Assembly: GCF_032854445.1 (NCBI RefSeq)
Contig: NC_088297.1
Span: 7,427,375 to 7,491,374 of the forward strand
Reading direction: 5' to 3'
Origin: Liolophura sinensis
Taxonomy: Eukaryota > Mollusca > Polyplacophora > Chitonida > Chitonidae
Length of the DNA: 64,000 nt
How positions within the stretch are numbered: position 1 is the first letter of the stretch; every line of letters begins with the position of its first letter. Made by a program: the position numbers and the translations under genes. The notes under the pieces are model-generated. The model was not told the origin of the DNA, did not search any database, and worked only from the letters and a program-made list of their open reading frames with translations. Shown one piece after another: positions 1-11,524 of this stretch.

Positions 1-8
1 TTATTTTC

Positions 9-272
9 TTTATTTATTTGAATGGTGTTTTAGGCTCTACTCAAGAATATTTCGCTTATACGACAGCCGCCAGCATTATGTTGGGGGAAAAGAGGGCAGA
101 ACCCGCAGGGAATCCGCGGCCATCCGCAGGTTACTGCCAGACATTCCCACGCACGGCCGGAGTGGCAACCAGTGTGAGCTGGGTTTGGGCTCACAGCACC
201 GGCATTGATGAGGGGCCCATGCGTCATTGCGCCTCGCTGGGGTGCTGACACCCTCGGCCACGGGGGCGCCCA
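9..272 (-). mobile_element. tRNA-derived SINE, family A
   Basis: Read on the minus strand this has a tRNA-like head, then a conserved body (CATAATGCTGGC, then GTATAAG, then GAGTA), and a tail ending CACCAnTCAAATAAATAAA. The full-length relative at 63073-63342 defines the family. The copy is diverged and is shared with the second duplicate at 19300-19560. It resembles the widespread metazoan SINEs with a conserved 3' domain known from molluscs; the superfamily name was not checked. Confidence 0.8.
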
Positions 273-890
273 TAACAAGTAATTACCGGCACTCATAATA
301 CAGTAATAATACACTTACATAATCTTGGAAAGGTGTAGGGGTGTACGAATTCCAACTGATCCCGTTCAGTGAAACCGTAGTATTTCCCCAAGTACATGAG
401 CCTGGCAGAATATCCGGAGAGCGAGCCTTCGACTGCTGGCCACCTGGCCACAATGCTGAATGGCAAATGAACTCGGAATAAGTCATTATTGCCATCGACG
501 AGTGAGCGTTCAAAGTGATAAAATAAGTGGTGCAAAAAGGAACATCATTAATAGCGACGCAGTTACTTCATGTTTAAATGGAGTCTGTGAGGTTTGATTT
601 ATAGCTCTTCCGGGCACCAGTGTGTATACAAAAGAAGATAAAATTAAAGCATGCTGCAACAGTTATTTGCACTATGCCTGGCTCCATGAATATCCAAACA
701 AGCTGGGGTAAATGATTTGAACATATCAGATGACTTTTTCTCTGTCCACATCTATATGGAGCTTGTAATAAGCTTGTATTAGCTTGTAATAAAATTGAAC
801 AACTTTGTAGAAATGTGTGCTTTTTCCACCACATTTTATTTCTTTTTTGTGTGTTATTAATATATTTATTTATTTGACGGGTGTTTTTAA

Positions 891-962
891 TTATTTATTT
901 ATTTAGTTTATTGGTGTTTTATGGCGTATTCAAGAGTATTTCACTAATACCATGTCGGCAGT
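891..962 (-). mobile_element. SINE family A, 3' tail fragment
   Basis: Only the tail end of the family A SINE remains: TTTATTTAGTTTATTGGTG, followed by a degraded TACTCAAGAATATTTCACT-like segment. The same fragment is at 20178-20250 in the second duplicate. Confidence 0.6.
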
Positions 963-2360
963 GTGTGTCATTGGTAACATCCGTGTAATTTTAGATTTGA
1001 CGACGCTATTCGCTTTCACGTCTGCTACAACACTGAAAGCATCTTGGCTTAAAACTAATTTTGACACGCCCAATATAATCCGGAGAAGAATTACAACATG
1101 TACTTGCATGGAACCAGAAATTTTGCAAACACCACCAACACAATCGATCAACAAAAGTACATTTGGCATGAAGAATGATTTTAATGTACAAATGTACATT
1201 TCATTTTCACCAATATTTTTTTTCATTTTTCCTTCAAACAGATGACAAAAATACCTATATGATGATGTGACTTAAATCAGTATTTCAATTCTGGTTGCGT
1301 CAAGTCAAAAAACATTTTCTCCAATTGATCCTGCTTAAATAAATCAATGTTTTTGTGTGGAAACCTTTAATGGAAAATGAACGATGATACAAAATATTTT
1401 TTCTTTGGTTGGTAAGAAAGTCAAATTAGATCAAGCTTCTCTTTCATGCAGATTATCAAGAGTATTTTAAGCTTTAGATCACCTCAGGGGAAAATAAGAT
1501 CTATTCCTAATACGCCTCTGCCATCAAAGAATGTTAAATCGCCCTGGCAAAAGATATAAAAAAAAATTTTCTACTTTGTGGCAATTACAAAACGGCTTCG
1601 CCAGATCAAACGGCTAAGCAGTCCCACATTCACATGTATTGAACCAGTGGTCATTGGGTCTACATATTCCGTTATGAAAGGTTGTTATCTCTGAAGTTAA
1701 AATGTTAGGACATCTGCCTGCTAACTTCCTCAGAGACTGACGTCGAAAATATTTAAATAATCTTTCAAAAGCACTATGCGAGAGTCTTCTAGCACTAAAT
1801 CTAAATCTATAAGGTGAGGGTTTAGGATATCAAAGTCCACAGCGTAGAGTGACGACAGTGAGATACTTACCATTCAAACGCATCCTCCTATCAATTTAGC
1901 TCAATAAGGATTTTGTTTCAACTGTTCATATAAATGCTCAATTACTAACAACTGAGACCACATCTAGCACCAGAGTTTAAGCAGAAATAGGTAGAAATGC
2001 AGTACTGCTCACGGCATCCAGCTCCAACGGCTTCTGTATTTAGCCTTACAGCAAGGAATTTGCCAAACACAAGGCTTGGTCCGATGGTTGTCAGGTCTTT
2101 TTCTCCTGAGCGGGGCTTTCTCCACACATAAACCTGATTATGACTGACAATGTTCTGGACGTAAACAAATCAAAAAATAAAAAACATCGATTGATAGGGT
2201 GCATTGGGGTGGCTGGCCTAGATACAGAGTAATCATGAAATTGGAAGATTCTGAAAGAACTGAAAAGCACTGTAACTTTGCCTCTGTTATCAAGCGTTTA
2301 TGTACACACAACTAATCACTGCGGGATTAATACTGCTGTCATATTCAAAGAAAATATTTA

Positions 2361-2590
2361 TATATTTATTTGATTGAAGTTTTACGTCGTACTCATGAAT
2401 AGTTGACTTATACAACGGCGGCCAGCATTATGGTGGGAGGAAACCGGGCAGAGCCCACGACCGTCCCTAGGTTGCTGAGAGACCTTCCCAAGTGCGCCCG
2501 GGGAGGTAATCAGCGTAAGCTGGACTTGAACTCACATCGACCACACTGGTGAGAAGTTCCTGTTTCTTCGGTCACGCTCACGGAGGCCCA
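2361..2590 (-). mobile_element. tRNA-derived SINE, family A
   Basis: A nearly complete minus-strand copy. It keeps CAGCATTATGGTGGGAGGAA, the GGACTTGAACTCACA box-B region (reverse complement) and the CACGGAGGCCC head end. A stretch of about 14 bp in the middle is missing relative to the homologous copy at 21637-21872. Confidence 0.8.
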
Positions 2591-3672
2591 CTTTCAAAAA
2601 ATGTCTACGCTTGGACGCTTATTCTACGAAAAAACCCATTGCCATGGAATTCATGGTAGAATTTAACGGAATTTCACTTTTGGCATCTAAGGAACATTAC
2701 TTGTACAACCACTGTGAAGAATCATTTTACGACGAAAATAATAAAGGAAGCAAATCATTTAGCACATCTTTTTTCAGGCCTTTTCTGCTTTTACAAAACT
2801 TGGGAAAAAATTATCCCATTCATACTGTAGTGGCACGGGCTTAAATATGGAACATTCTTACTAAAATTAGTGCTGATTGGTCACAACCCTTTCTGATCTG
2901 CATTTGTCTGAAGCTGTAAATATTATCAGTGACCAAAAGCTACTGCTAAAATACTGACAACTAGAATTGAAGACTGTCTCCCTCGGGATGCCATTTTTGT
3001 TATTTCCTGTTTTAAGCATGTATTTCGATACCTCAACCTTTGTGACGATTGTGTCTGACCATTTGTCTTCATTAAGTCTTACATGAGGAAAAGATGGATG
3101 GATGACTTTCATTTTCGTGGTGTAGGCGCAAATTTATCAAATGGGATGAATTTGTGAGAATTTATTGAGTGTTTTTGTCACAACGTCGTGAGCCATTATC
3201 GGTCAATAATCGTCAGACGATTACGCTAGAAACAGAAATTTCTGTTTCAGAAAAGTACGGCTGTCAAGTAGCCAAATCTACCTTGCATCGTTTCCCCGCG
3301 AAAATTAAACACCGAATTCATGGAAGTCAGTAATTAATTCCACTAATCTTTTAACGTATAGTCCGATATGTTGACAGTAGGTGTACCAGAAGGCTTTGAC
3401 TTGCCGGTTGGCTAAAAGAGCGCAGGAATTTCTAACCTATCAAAGCTTTTTAAAGTTCGAAGAAAATACTACAAAACAATCTAATAAGAATCGAAGCAAA
3501 TAGAAATGAACATACTGTATTTTATCACCTTTGTCTCATTCGTCCGCGCTGGAATTTGTGTTCAGCAATACGAAGACCGCACACGGAGCTGACGTCGTTT
3601 AATGTGAACTTGTTATCAGTCGAGCAAACCTTGTGTCAGTCAAGCAAATATCGTGTCATCAAAGTCAGAATG

Positions 3673-4149
3673 AATTGTTTACAACTACATACTTGTGGAT
3701 GTCCACAATGCTCTGCTGCATGTATCAGCAACGTCACACTTCCTACTTACAATCTTGCAAGAACGAGGATAAGCTGTATTTACTTCAAGATGTTCTGTTG
3801 TAAGACATAAATGACTATGCGACAAAGAAAAACTGGGGTAAAATGGAAGTTTCCTCCATAACTCAACAGCAAGCTCAAGTGTTTGCTATGTGGAAAGCAA
3901 TGGGTTATGTACACGTTCCAGAGGCTACCTGCCAGCTGTTAGACGGCCACAGATCTTTCTATAGGATAGCTATAAGGAGTACATGGACAGCAATGTAATA
4001 TCCTGTGGTAACATAAGAAATGTCGAATCTAATACCATGCGTGCTCACAGGACCATTGGACACAGGCAGCCATTTAAATTCTGTCCTTAATTTTGCGTTT
4101 ATCACAGATTATGTGATATACTAATATTTACCTGTTCTTGGCCCGGCAA
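3673..4149. other. Copy-specific spacer before minisatellite
   Basis: About 480 bp that is present after the duplicated block in copy 1 but absent between block and array in copy 2. I see no gene, RNA or transposon signature. It is either an insertion here or a deletion in the other copy. Confidence 0.4.
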
Positions 4150-7100
4150 TGTTCCTGACGCCAACATACCAATGTGGCCAAACGATGTTTCTGACATTAA
4201 TACAACAGTTTAGTCCCCCGTGTTCCTGACGTCTACATGGCAGTGTGCCCTGGCAAAGATCCTGATGTCAAAATTGCTGTGTGGCCTGGTGATGTTCCTG
4301 ACGTTAGCCTCTCAGTGTAACCAGGACATGTTCCTGATGTCAGCATAGCAGTGTGGCCTAGCGATGTATCTGACATTTTCCCGACGTCAACGTAATATTA
4401 TGAACTGGCAATGTTCTTCAGGTCAAGATGACTGTATGGCGATGTGATCTTCCTAACGTCACCATAGCAGAGTTACATGGAGATGTTCCTGACGTCAACG
4501 TCTTGGTTTGGTCCTGTGAAGATGTTGACGTTAGCAGGGCAGTGTGGCCTGGTCATTTCCATGAGGCCAACATAACAGTGTGGCCTGGCGATGTGCCTGA
4601 CATCGACATGGCAGTGTGTGCTGGACATGTATCTAACTCCAATATGCCTTTGTAGTTTGGCGATGTTCCTGACGTCAACATGGCAGTGTTGCCTGGTGAT
4701 GTACCTAACTTCAACATAGCAGAGTGGCCTGGCGATGTTCTTGACGTCAATATAACAGTGTGGTCCCCAGATATTTCTGCTTTCAACATGGCAATGTGCA
4801 CTGGCGATGATGCTGATGTCAACGTGGCTTTGTGGCATGGCGATGTTATTAACGTTAACATGGCAGTGTGACATGGCGATGTTCCTGGCTTCAGCATAGC
4901 AGTTAGGAATAGCGATGTGCCTGACGTTAACATGTCACTTCGACTGGCGATAATCCTAACGTCAACATGGCAGTGTGGCCAGGCGATGTTCCTGTCATTA
5001 ACATGGCAGAGTGACCTGGCGATGTTTCTAACTTCAGTATGCTTGTGTTGTCTGGCGATGTTCCTGACGTCAACATAGCAGTAGGGCCTAACGATGTTCC
5101 TAGCGTCAATATAACAGTGTTGTCCCCCGATGTTTATAACTTTAACATGGCCGTGTGCCCTGGCGATTATGCTGATGTCAACGTGGCTTTGTGGCATGGC
5201 GATGTTCTTGACTTCGGTATAGCAGTTTGGCCTAGCGATGTGCTTGACGTTAACGTGGCACTGGGACTGACGATAATCCTAACGTCAACATGGCAGTGTG
5301 GCCTAGTCATGTCCCTGACGTCAACATAACAATGTGGCCAGGCAATGTTCGTGACATCAACATGGCAGTGTGTCTTGGCGATGTTTCTAACTTCAATATG
5401 CTTGTGTTATTTGGCAATGTTCCTTACGTCAACATGGCAGGGTGGCCAGGCGATGTTCCTGACGTCAACAAAGCTTTCTAACCTGGCGATGTTCTTGGCG
5501 TAAACAGAAAAATATGGCCTGGCGATGTTCTTGACATCAACATAGAAGTGTGCCCTGGAGATGTTCCTGACGTACCATAGCACTGTTGTAGGTCAGAGCT
5601 TCTGACGTCAAAATGGCAGTATGGCCTGGCGACGATCCTAACTATTAGGTGTGGCCTAGAGATGTTCCTGACGTCAACAAAACCGTGTAACCTGGCGATA
5701 TTCCTGACCTCAACGGAACATTATGGCCTGGCGATGTTCTTGACGTCAACATGGCAATGTATGGTGGCAATCTTGTTATTGTCAACATAGCAGTGTGGCC
5801 TGTACATTTTCCACACGTTAGCAAAGTAGTTTGCCCTGGCGAATGTCCTAACGTCACCATGGGAGTCTGGCCTTGTTGTGATCCTAACGTCAACAAGAGA
5901 GTGTCGCCAGGTGATCTTTCCGACGTCAACGTCGCTGTGTGGCCTGACAATTTTCCTGACGTTAAGATGTCAGTGTGACCTAGCGATGTTTCTGATGTCA
6001 ACATGGCCAGGCGATGTTCCTGACGCCAGTATAACAGTGGGGTCTGGCGATGTTTGGTTTGGCGAGGTTCTTGGAGATGTTCCTGACAGTGTAGTCCGAT
6101 AATGCTCCTGACGTTAACATGGCAGTGGGTGAGTGAGTGCTTAGGGTTTAACGTCGTACTCAACAATTTTTCAGTCATATGACGACAAAGGAATCATTAG
6201 GGTGCATGTACGTGTAATGTGCCTCCTTGTTGCAGGACGGATTTCCACCACTCTTTTATTTAGTGCTGCTTCACTGAGACGACTTACCAAAGGCAAGTAA
6301 GCTGCCCCGCCCGAGCTATTATACTGATACGGGTCAACCAGTCGTTGCACTATCCACTTCATGCTGAACACCAAGCGAGGAAGTTACAACTTCCTCTTTT
6401 AAAGTCATAGGTGACTCGATCAAGGATTGATCCTGGATCTACTGGTCTCGAAGCGGACGCTCTACCAACTGTGCTATCCGGGCCGGTAAACATGGCAGCG
6501 TGACCAGGCGACGTTGCTAATGTCCACATGGCAGTGTGCCCTGGCGATGTTCTTGATGGCAACAATGTAGTGTGGCCTGGCGATCTTCTTAACTTCAACA
6601 TATCAGTGTGGCCTGGATATATTCCTGACGTCAACAAAGCAGTTTGGCCTGACAATGTTCCTGACGACAACATTGCAGTATAACCTGCCGATGCTTTAGA
6701 CGTCAAGGTGGCAGTTTGGCTTGACGATGCTTCAGATGTCAGCATAGCACTGTAGCCTGGCGATGATCCTGACGTCAACGTGGCACTTGGCCTGGCGGTG
6801 GTCCTGACGTCAACATGGCAGTGTGGCCTGGCGATGTTCATGACATCAACATGACAGTTTATGCTTGCGATGGTGTTGACTTCAAAATAGCAGTGTGGCT
6901 CCCCGAATTTCCTGACTTCAACATTTCTGTGTGCCCTGGCGATGAACCTGATGTCAGCATGGCAGTGTGACCTGGCGATGTTCCATCAATATAACAGTTT
7001 GGTCCCCTGATGTTCCTAACTTCAACATGGCAGTGTGCCCTGGTGATAATCATGTTGTCAATGTGGTTGTGTGGCCTGGCGATCTTCCTGACGTTAGGAT

Positions 7101-7560
7101 GTCAGTGTGATCTGGGGATGTTTCTGTCGTCAGCAAAGCAGTGCGGCCTAGCGATGTTCCTGATGTCAGCGTGGCAGTGTGACCTTGCGATGTTCCTGAT
7201 GTCAGCGTGGCAGTGTGACCTGGCGATGTTCCTGACGTAAACATAGCAGTGTGGCCAGGCGATGTTCCTGATGTCAATATAACAGTTTGGTCCCCTCATT
7301 TTCCCGACTTTAACATGGCGATGTGTCCTGCTGATGAACCTGATGTCAGCATGGCAGTGTAACCTGGCGTTTTTGCTGTCGTCAGCAAAGCAGTGTGGCC
7401 TAGCGATGTTCCTGATGTCAACATGGCAGTGTGTTCTGCCGATGATCCTGATGTCAGCGTGGCTGTGTGGCCAGGCGATGTTTCTGACTTTAGGATGTCA
7501 GTGTGACCTAGTGATGTTCCTGAAGTCAACGTGGCAGTGTCGTCAATATAGCAGTGTGGT
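4150..7560 (+). repeat. 36-bp minisatellite array 1, CRE-containing unit
   Basis: The unit is about 36 bp, built on GATGTTCCTGACGTCAACAT followed by GGCAGTGTGGCCTGGC, and repeats with substitutions for some 3.4 kb, interrupted by one SINE (6128-6486). Many units contain the exact palindrome TGACGTCA (for example 5065-5072, 5316-5323, 5460-5467), which is the consensus CREB/ATF site. Because 36 is a multiple of three, long repetitive open frames appear on both strands (forward theme DVPDVNMAVWPG, reverse theme CHVDVRNIARPH). They are frequently broken and change frame, so coding is unlikely. Blocks of units recur at a spacing of about 359 bp. Confidence 0.95.
6128..6486 (-). mobile_element. 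tRNA-derived SINE, family B, inserted in array 1
   Basis: On the minus strand it starts with a tRNA-like promoter (CCCGGATAGCACAGTTGGTA, then AGATCCAGGATCAATCC as box B). It runs through a conserved body and ends with a tail of GTTGAGTACGACGTTAAACC and CACTCACTCACC. The 36-bp array continues on both sides (ACATGGCAGTG before, ACATGGCAGCG after), so the SINE inserted into an existing array. Confidence 0.85.
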
Positions 7561-8407
7561 CCTCCGCTGTTTCAGACGCCAACATATTATATCCATGTAA
7601 TAGACGATGGTCCGCTGAGCAAACGTTTAGAAAACGTGGTCAGTTTGGCTAAAAATTCCGGTGATGAACGGCCAGAATTAGACGTAAACAAGGACTATAT
7701 ATCCAATTAGACTGAAGAAACTGAAATCGAGATAGAACTCGAGCTTCAGGACACTGACTGGTTCTCACATCAATCATCGCGTGATATTGACACGCGTTTC
7801 ACAAAAAGGATGGCAGCCGATCGTGTCGAACAAAAATTTAAGCGCACAAAAGGCCTCAGAACGTGAAACGTAATACACTGGTGTCGAATGATCTGACAGC
7901 AAATGGAAGTTCTCATGAAATCCACCTGTAAAAGATGGAACAGTTCTTAGCGAATGGACGAAGGTACAATGAATATATGGTGACAAATCTCGCTGTCCAT
8001 TCTTCAGGCTGGTTACCAGCTTAATATCAGAAGAAACGACACTTTACACCCTGTTATCAATAAATGTGCCGCAAGAGTGCCATCTCTTGGATGTGGGTAT
8101 TTTAGGCCTAATAAGTTCCTGGGATTTTAACTTGGCACAGGCTTCGTCCTCAGTCAGGTCAGACAAATCAGAATCTCATCTCGTACAACATCTTGACAAA
8201 ACTGTGTGGTGATACGCAAACCAGAATGTCTCATCTGATTTAGAGACAGAATGTTTATGGTCTTGTTTCATAAGACATTCAACTACCTTGGACGAACGTA
8301 TGGACGTTCCTTATTAAATGTGTACAGGTTACCGTGCCCCAAATGAGAAACACGACACCCTTAACACTCTTGCTTTAACTGAATTCTAAGTGTATATCTT
8401 ATTTATG
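7561..8407. other. Non-coding spacer, nothing assigned
   Basis: AT-rich sequence between the minisatellite and a SINE. Open frames are short and without recognisable motifs. I see no RNA gene or mobile element. Confidence 0.4.
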
Positions 8408-8606
8408 AAGGCTCGGTGAACGAGGGGTGATCTGGTCATACGTGGGAAGGTCTGTCAGCTTGTGGATAATCATGGGTTTCACCTGGGCTCTGCACGATTT
8501 TGTTCCACCATAATGCTGGGCGTCGTCGTATAAGTAATTGAGATAGCACGGAGTACGACCTCAAACACAAATCAAATCAATAAATAAATACATAAATATA
8601 TATTCC
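8408..8606 (+). mobile_element. SINE family A, diverged copy
   Basis: Plus-strand copy with TACGTGGGAAGGTCTGTCAG, then CACCATAATGCTGGGCGTCG, and an ATAAATAAATACATAAATA tail. The tRNA-like head is degraded. Confidence 0.7.
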
Positions 8607-10710
8607 TTAACCACAATGAACCTTCTGAGGAAAACGTCGCTATCCAAATTCTGCGTTAGACACGTTTTTCAGCACATAAGTCTTTCTCTGTCAAAATATT
8701 TCTCCTATATCTGAACTATCAATTATCTACACACATAGACATACAGTATTGTTTATCCTTCATCAGATATGCTGCATGAGTATTAAACATATGGAAATCT
8801 GGAGTTAACGACACCATTTTATTTGTAATCGCTAAGTGTCATTTCATTAAATTTCAGAAATACACAATGTAGTACTGAGATGTTTCTCACTCTACTATTA
8901 CATGAGCTTGGTCTTTCCGTAACTGTACACCTTGTGGAGCAGAACAGGTAATAGCCAACACCGTACTCGACCTGCCCCACATCTATAGATTAAGTCTACC
9001 CGCTTACATGCCTACGAAGCGATGCATTCATTTCTGCTGAGAGTTGAAGAGACGACATTCCAGTCACCCACACTACGCAAACACAGCCTGGCATGGCTGG
9101 AAAACATTGAGTGAGTATGGCACTTTGCCCTGCTTGCGGATTCATTTAGACCACCTAGATATTAACGTAAGCATTACCGCATAGAGCTGAAATCTGTGTC
9201 ATTCATCATTTACACTCTCACCATAAGCCTGTTTGTCGTCGCTGCCCTGTGGTCGCAACTACGTTCAGCCGTGGTAAGTAGAGAGATTCAGCCCCCGTAT
9301 AGCCCAGTGTTGCGTGTGGTATCCCACACTTAGCGATTTAAGCCGGCCTGGTTTGTGCCTTATGTTCAGGCTTACTAAAGTGTTACATGCATACATACGT
9401 GCCGCTGCCAATTCACATTGAATCATTAAGCATATTCCTGTTTTCTTCTCTCAGCTTTTCGTGTGTACGTATGTTGGGGTGGCGGTGATTGGGTTGGACA
9501 GAAAGGGTGCAGTTGAGTAACACACTTGTTGCCTATTTGTAACTGGAGGTTATACAAAAGGACGATGAATACCCTTAAGCAAGTGCTCGGCTCTAGCAGA
9601 AAGACAAGAAAATATTTTTATCTAGGCCTATACGTGTGTTAAAGAATTGAAGTCTTGCTTTTCTCGATTTTCCGTTGGATTTCTTTTAGGCGATTTGCAG
9701 GTATAAGATACACAGATTGAGAGGTCTTTCTGCTGCCTGGTTGATCTGAATAGTGCGTTGTTGTCGCCGAAAATTTTAATTTTTCATCTGAGTATGTACA
9801 TTCGCACGCCATGCCTTAGAGTAGGGAGCTAAAATAGAGAGTAACCTTCAGTCCATGTGTCATAGCCAACTATAGAGTTTTCTGAAAAGCTTAACCCAAC
9901 AACGACAGCCACAGCGCCGCACCCCCCCCCCCCCCCACTCCCCTCACAATACCTCTCCTCACTTCGAACAGACAAGCTAAAATTGACCGTATAAATGAAA
10001 ATATTTGATTACGGCATTAAATAACAGTGAAATAAATAAATACATGAACACCAAATAAATAGATTTCATGCAGTGACTGGTTTATGGACCATGATATACA
10101 AAGTTTAGTGAAACTTAATACCTTTGTTTATTCACAGCCTGTATCAGTCTGTATGGACTGTGTGCGAATTAGTTTGATGTCTTGCAATTGCCGGTGTGGA
10201 TACAAGTACAAAACAAAATCAGCTGTGTCAATCGCTCGGAGACTTCGTATTTGGACTCAGTAACAGGTACAGTATTCTTTACATGGCGATGTTTGTAGCG
10301 TGTGTGGTCTGACTTGGATGGAAATTACGCAAAACTACATTTGGTACATGTACATGTACATAATTTTCGGACAGACGTTATCTACCGATATCACACTAGA
10401 GCTGACCACGGTGGCTAACTGTGTCGTATTAGTATGGTACATATATGACAAATGCTTACTAAATCAAGAAGTGCTACTGAGCCGACCTGCAATTGAATTC
10501 AGTTCAGTATACTAGCAAGGACACACAGTCCGTCTAATATCAGAATGTATAACATCAATACTAAAAAAAAAATGATTGTTTTGTATTTTAAAAGAATGTG
10601 AAGTTTACATTAGGGATTTCATCAAAATCCGTCCAAGTTTAATTTCTTTTTAAACTAGAGAGATTCAGCGTTGAATTCTATGGCTGTCTCTTGCAACTCT
10701 CATGTAAGGT
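8607..10710. other. Intergenic region upstream of the Toll-like receptor
   Basis: No gene recognised. It contains one dispersed-repeat copy (9886-9990) with a C-run of 15 (9922-9936). The remainder is ordinary AT-rich sequence. A short open frame at 10300-10515 has no recognisable features. Confidence 0.4.
9886..9990. repeat. Dispersed repeat E copy with homopolymer C tract
   Basis: This shares AAAAGCTTAACC, a variable GAC/CCG-rich stretch, CTCACAATACCTC and GACAAGCTAAAA in the same order with 27600-27905 and 55150-55475. The variable stretch has become a run of C here. The family type is unknown. Confidence 0.5.
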
Positions 10711-11030
10711 CAATATTCACTCAACGAAAATGTAAACGCACGAAGCAAATTTATTTGGTTTTCTCTCAGCACTAAATAAGGAGCTATGGCAACGTGAAAA
10801 CAGAGTGTTCGGTAATCACAGTTCACAGCACTCCATACCAAGTGTGGTCATTGTTAGTATCACGAAGAGCGTAACTGATTTCACCTTGCTGTGTCGAAAA
10901 TCTGGTGGAAATTCAAGCCGGAACTGACAATGAATACTTGTCATACTTGTTGAGTTAACACGTTATTTCATGCTGAGAGAAAACAATATAAATTGCTGCG
11001 CGCGTTTATACTTTTGTTCAATGTATATTG
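10711..11030. mobile_element. MITE with ~70-bp imperfect terminal inverted repeats
   Basis: The left end (CAATATTCACTCAACGAAAA and onward, through TTCTCTCAGCACTAAATAA near 10785) is repeated in reverse complement at the right end (from TTATTTCATGCTGAGAGAAA near 10962 to CAATGTATATTG at 11030). The arms are about 70 bp with small differences. The terminal CACTCAACnAAAATGTAAACGC-like sequence resembles non-autonomous Tc1/mariner elements of fishes and invertebrates. There is no transposase. A further partial copy of the inner arm lies at about 11140-11172. Confidence 0.75.
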
Positions 11031-11139
11031 TAAGAAATCATTAAATCCAATAGTTTTTACTCACTGAATGAAAACCCCTCTCATACTCAAAGGAATCGAA
11101 AAAAAAACTTGCATATATGCAACTCACTATAACCAAACT

Positions 11140-11172
11140 ACGTTATTTCATGCTGAGAGAATACAATATATA
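11140..11172. repeat. Partial copy of the MITE inner arm
   Basis: The string CGTTATTTCATGCTGAGAGA, followed by AnACAATATA, repeats the sequence at about 10960-10990 in the same orientation. It is probably a fragment of a second MITE copy. Confidence 0.55.
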
Positions 11173-11458
11173 TACAGAAGTTATCTAACAATGTCATATG
11201 TCATATTTATATTATGGATTTTCGGTAACTAACCATAGTGCAAAGCAGTACTTTTCTTCAAGTATAAAGATAGGTCCTGTAATTTAACGTAATTATAAAA
11301 AGAATTTTGCAGCAACATTATGGCAAAAATTTTACAGTCAAGGCGATATACAGCTAATGTGGGATAAATCAGTTTTCTTTCGAACATTTTTTCATGGTTT
11401 TAAAATTTTCTGAAAAACGAACCAAAAGATTCAAAATGTTTGTCTTGAATTGGACGCT

Positions 11459-11470
11459 TTTTTATTCCAG
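11459..11470 (+). promoter_or_regulatory. Probable 3' splice site of a 5'-UTR intron (Toll-like receptor)
   Basis: A pyrimidine-rich run ending TTTTTTATTCCAG lies 54 bp before the ATG of the receptor. Toll-like receptor genes with intronless coding regions often have a separate non-coding first exon. The matching first exon was not identified. Confidence 0.4.
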
Positions 11471-11524
11471 GCACAGCTTCCGTTGTTAACCTAAATGATG
11501 ACATGGTCCATATGAAGTAGCATC

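Larger units (their letters stand above)
1..3672. repeat. Segmental duplication, copy 1 (left edge truncated by window)
   Basis: This stretch matches 19288-23300 in the same orientation over its whole length, with scattered substitutions and small indels. SINE remnants sit at equivalent places in both copies (9-272 with 19300-19560, 891-962 with 20178-20250, 2361-2590 with 21637-21872), so they were present before the duplication. The homology already runs at base 1, so the true left end is outside the window. It fades near 3672 after a short repeat containing GTCAGTCAAGCAA. No convincing gene is present. Two overlapping open frames at about 930-1245 are kept in both copies, but the differences between copies mostly change residues in either frame, so they do not look like coding sequence. 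Confidence 0.9.

Noticed and set aside
930-1245. Open frames on both strands preserved in both segmental duplicates (also at 20217-20529)
   Set aside because: The few differences between copies change amino acids in most cases in either frame, so there is no sign of purifying selection. Conservation reflects recent duplication.
6421-6486. tRNA-like sequence with A and B boxes
   Set aside because: It is the head of a family B SINE: the body and CACTCA tail follow directly, and similar copies occur elsewhere in the window.
4428-7600. Long open frames of 60-214 codons with a 12-residue repeat on both strands of the 36-bp arrays (also at 23276-24403)
   Set aside because: They follow automatically from a unit length divisible by three. 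Several frames on both strands are equally open, all are broken by stops and frame changes, and there is no signal peptide, domain or splice evidence.
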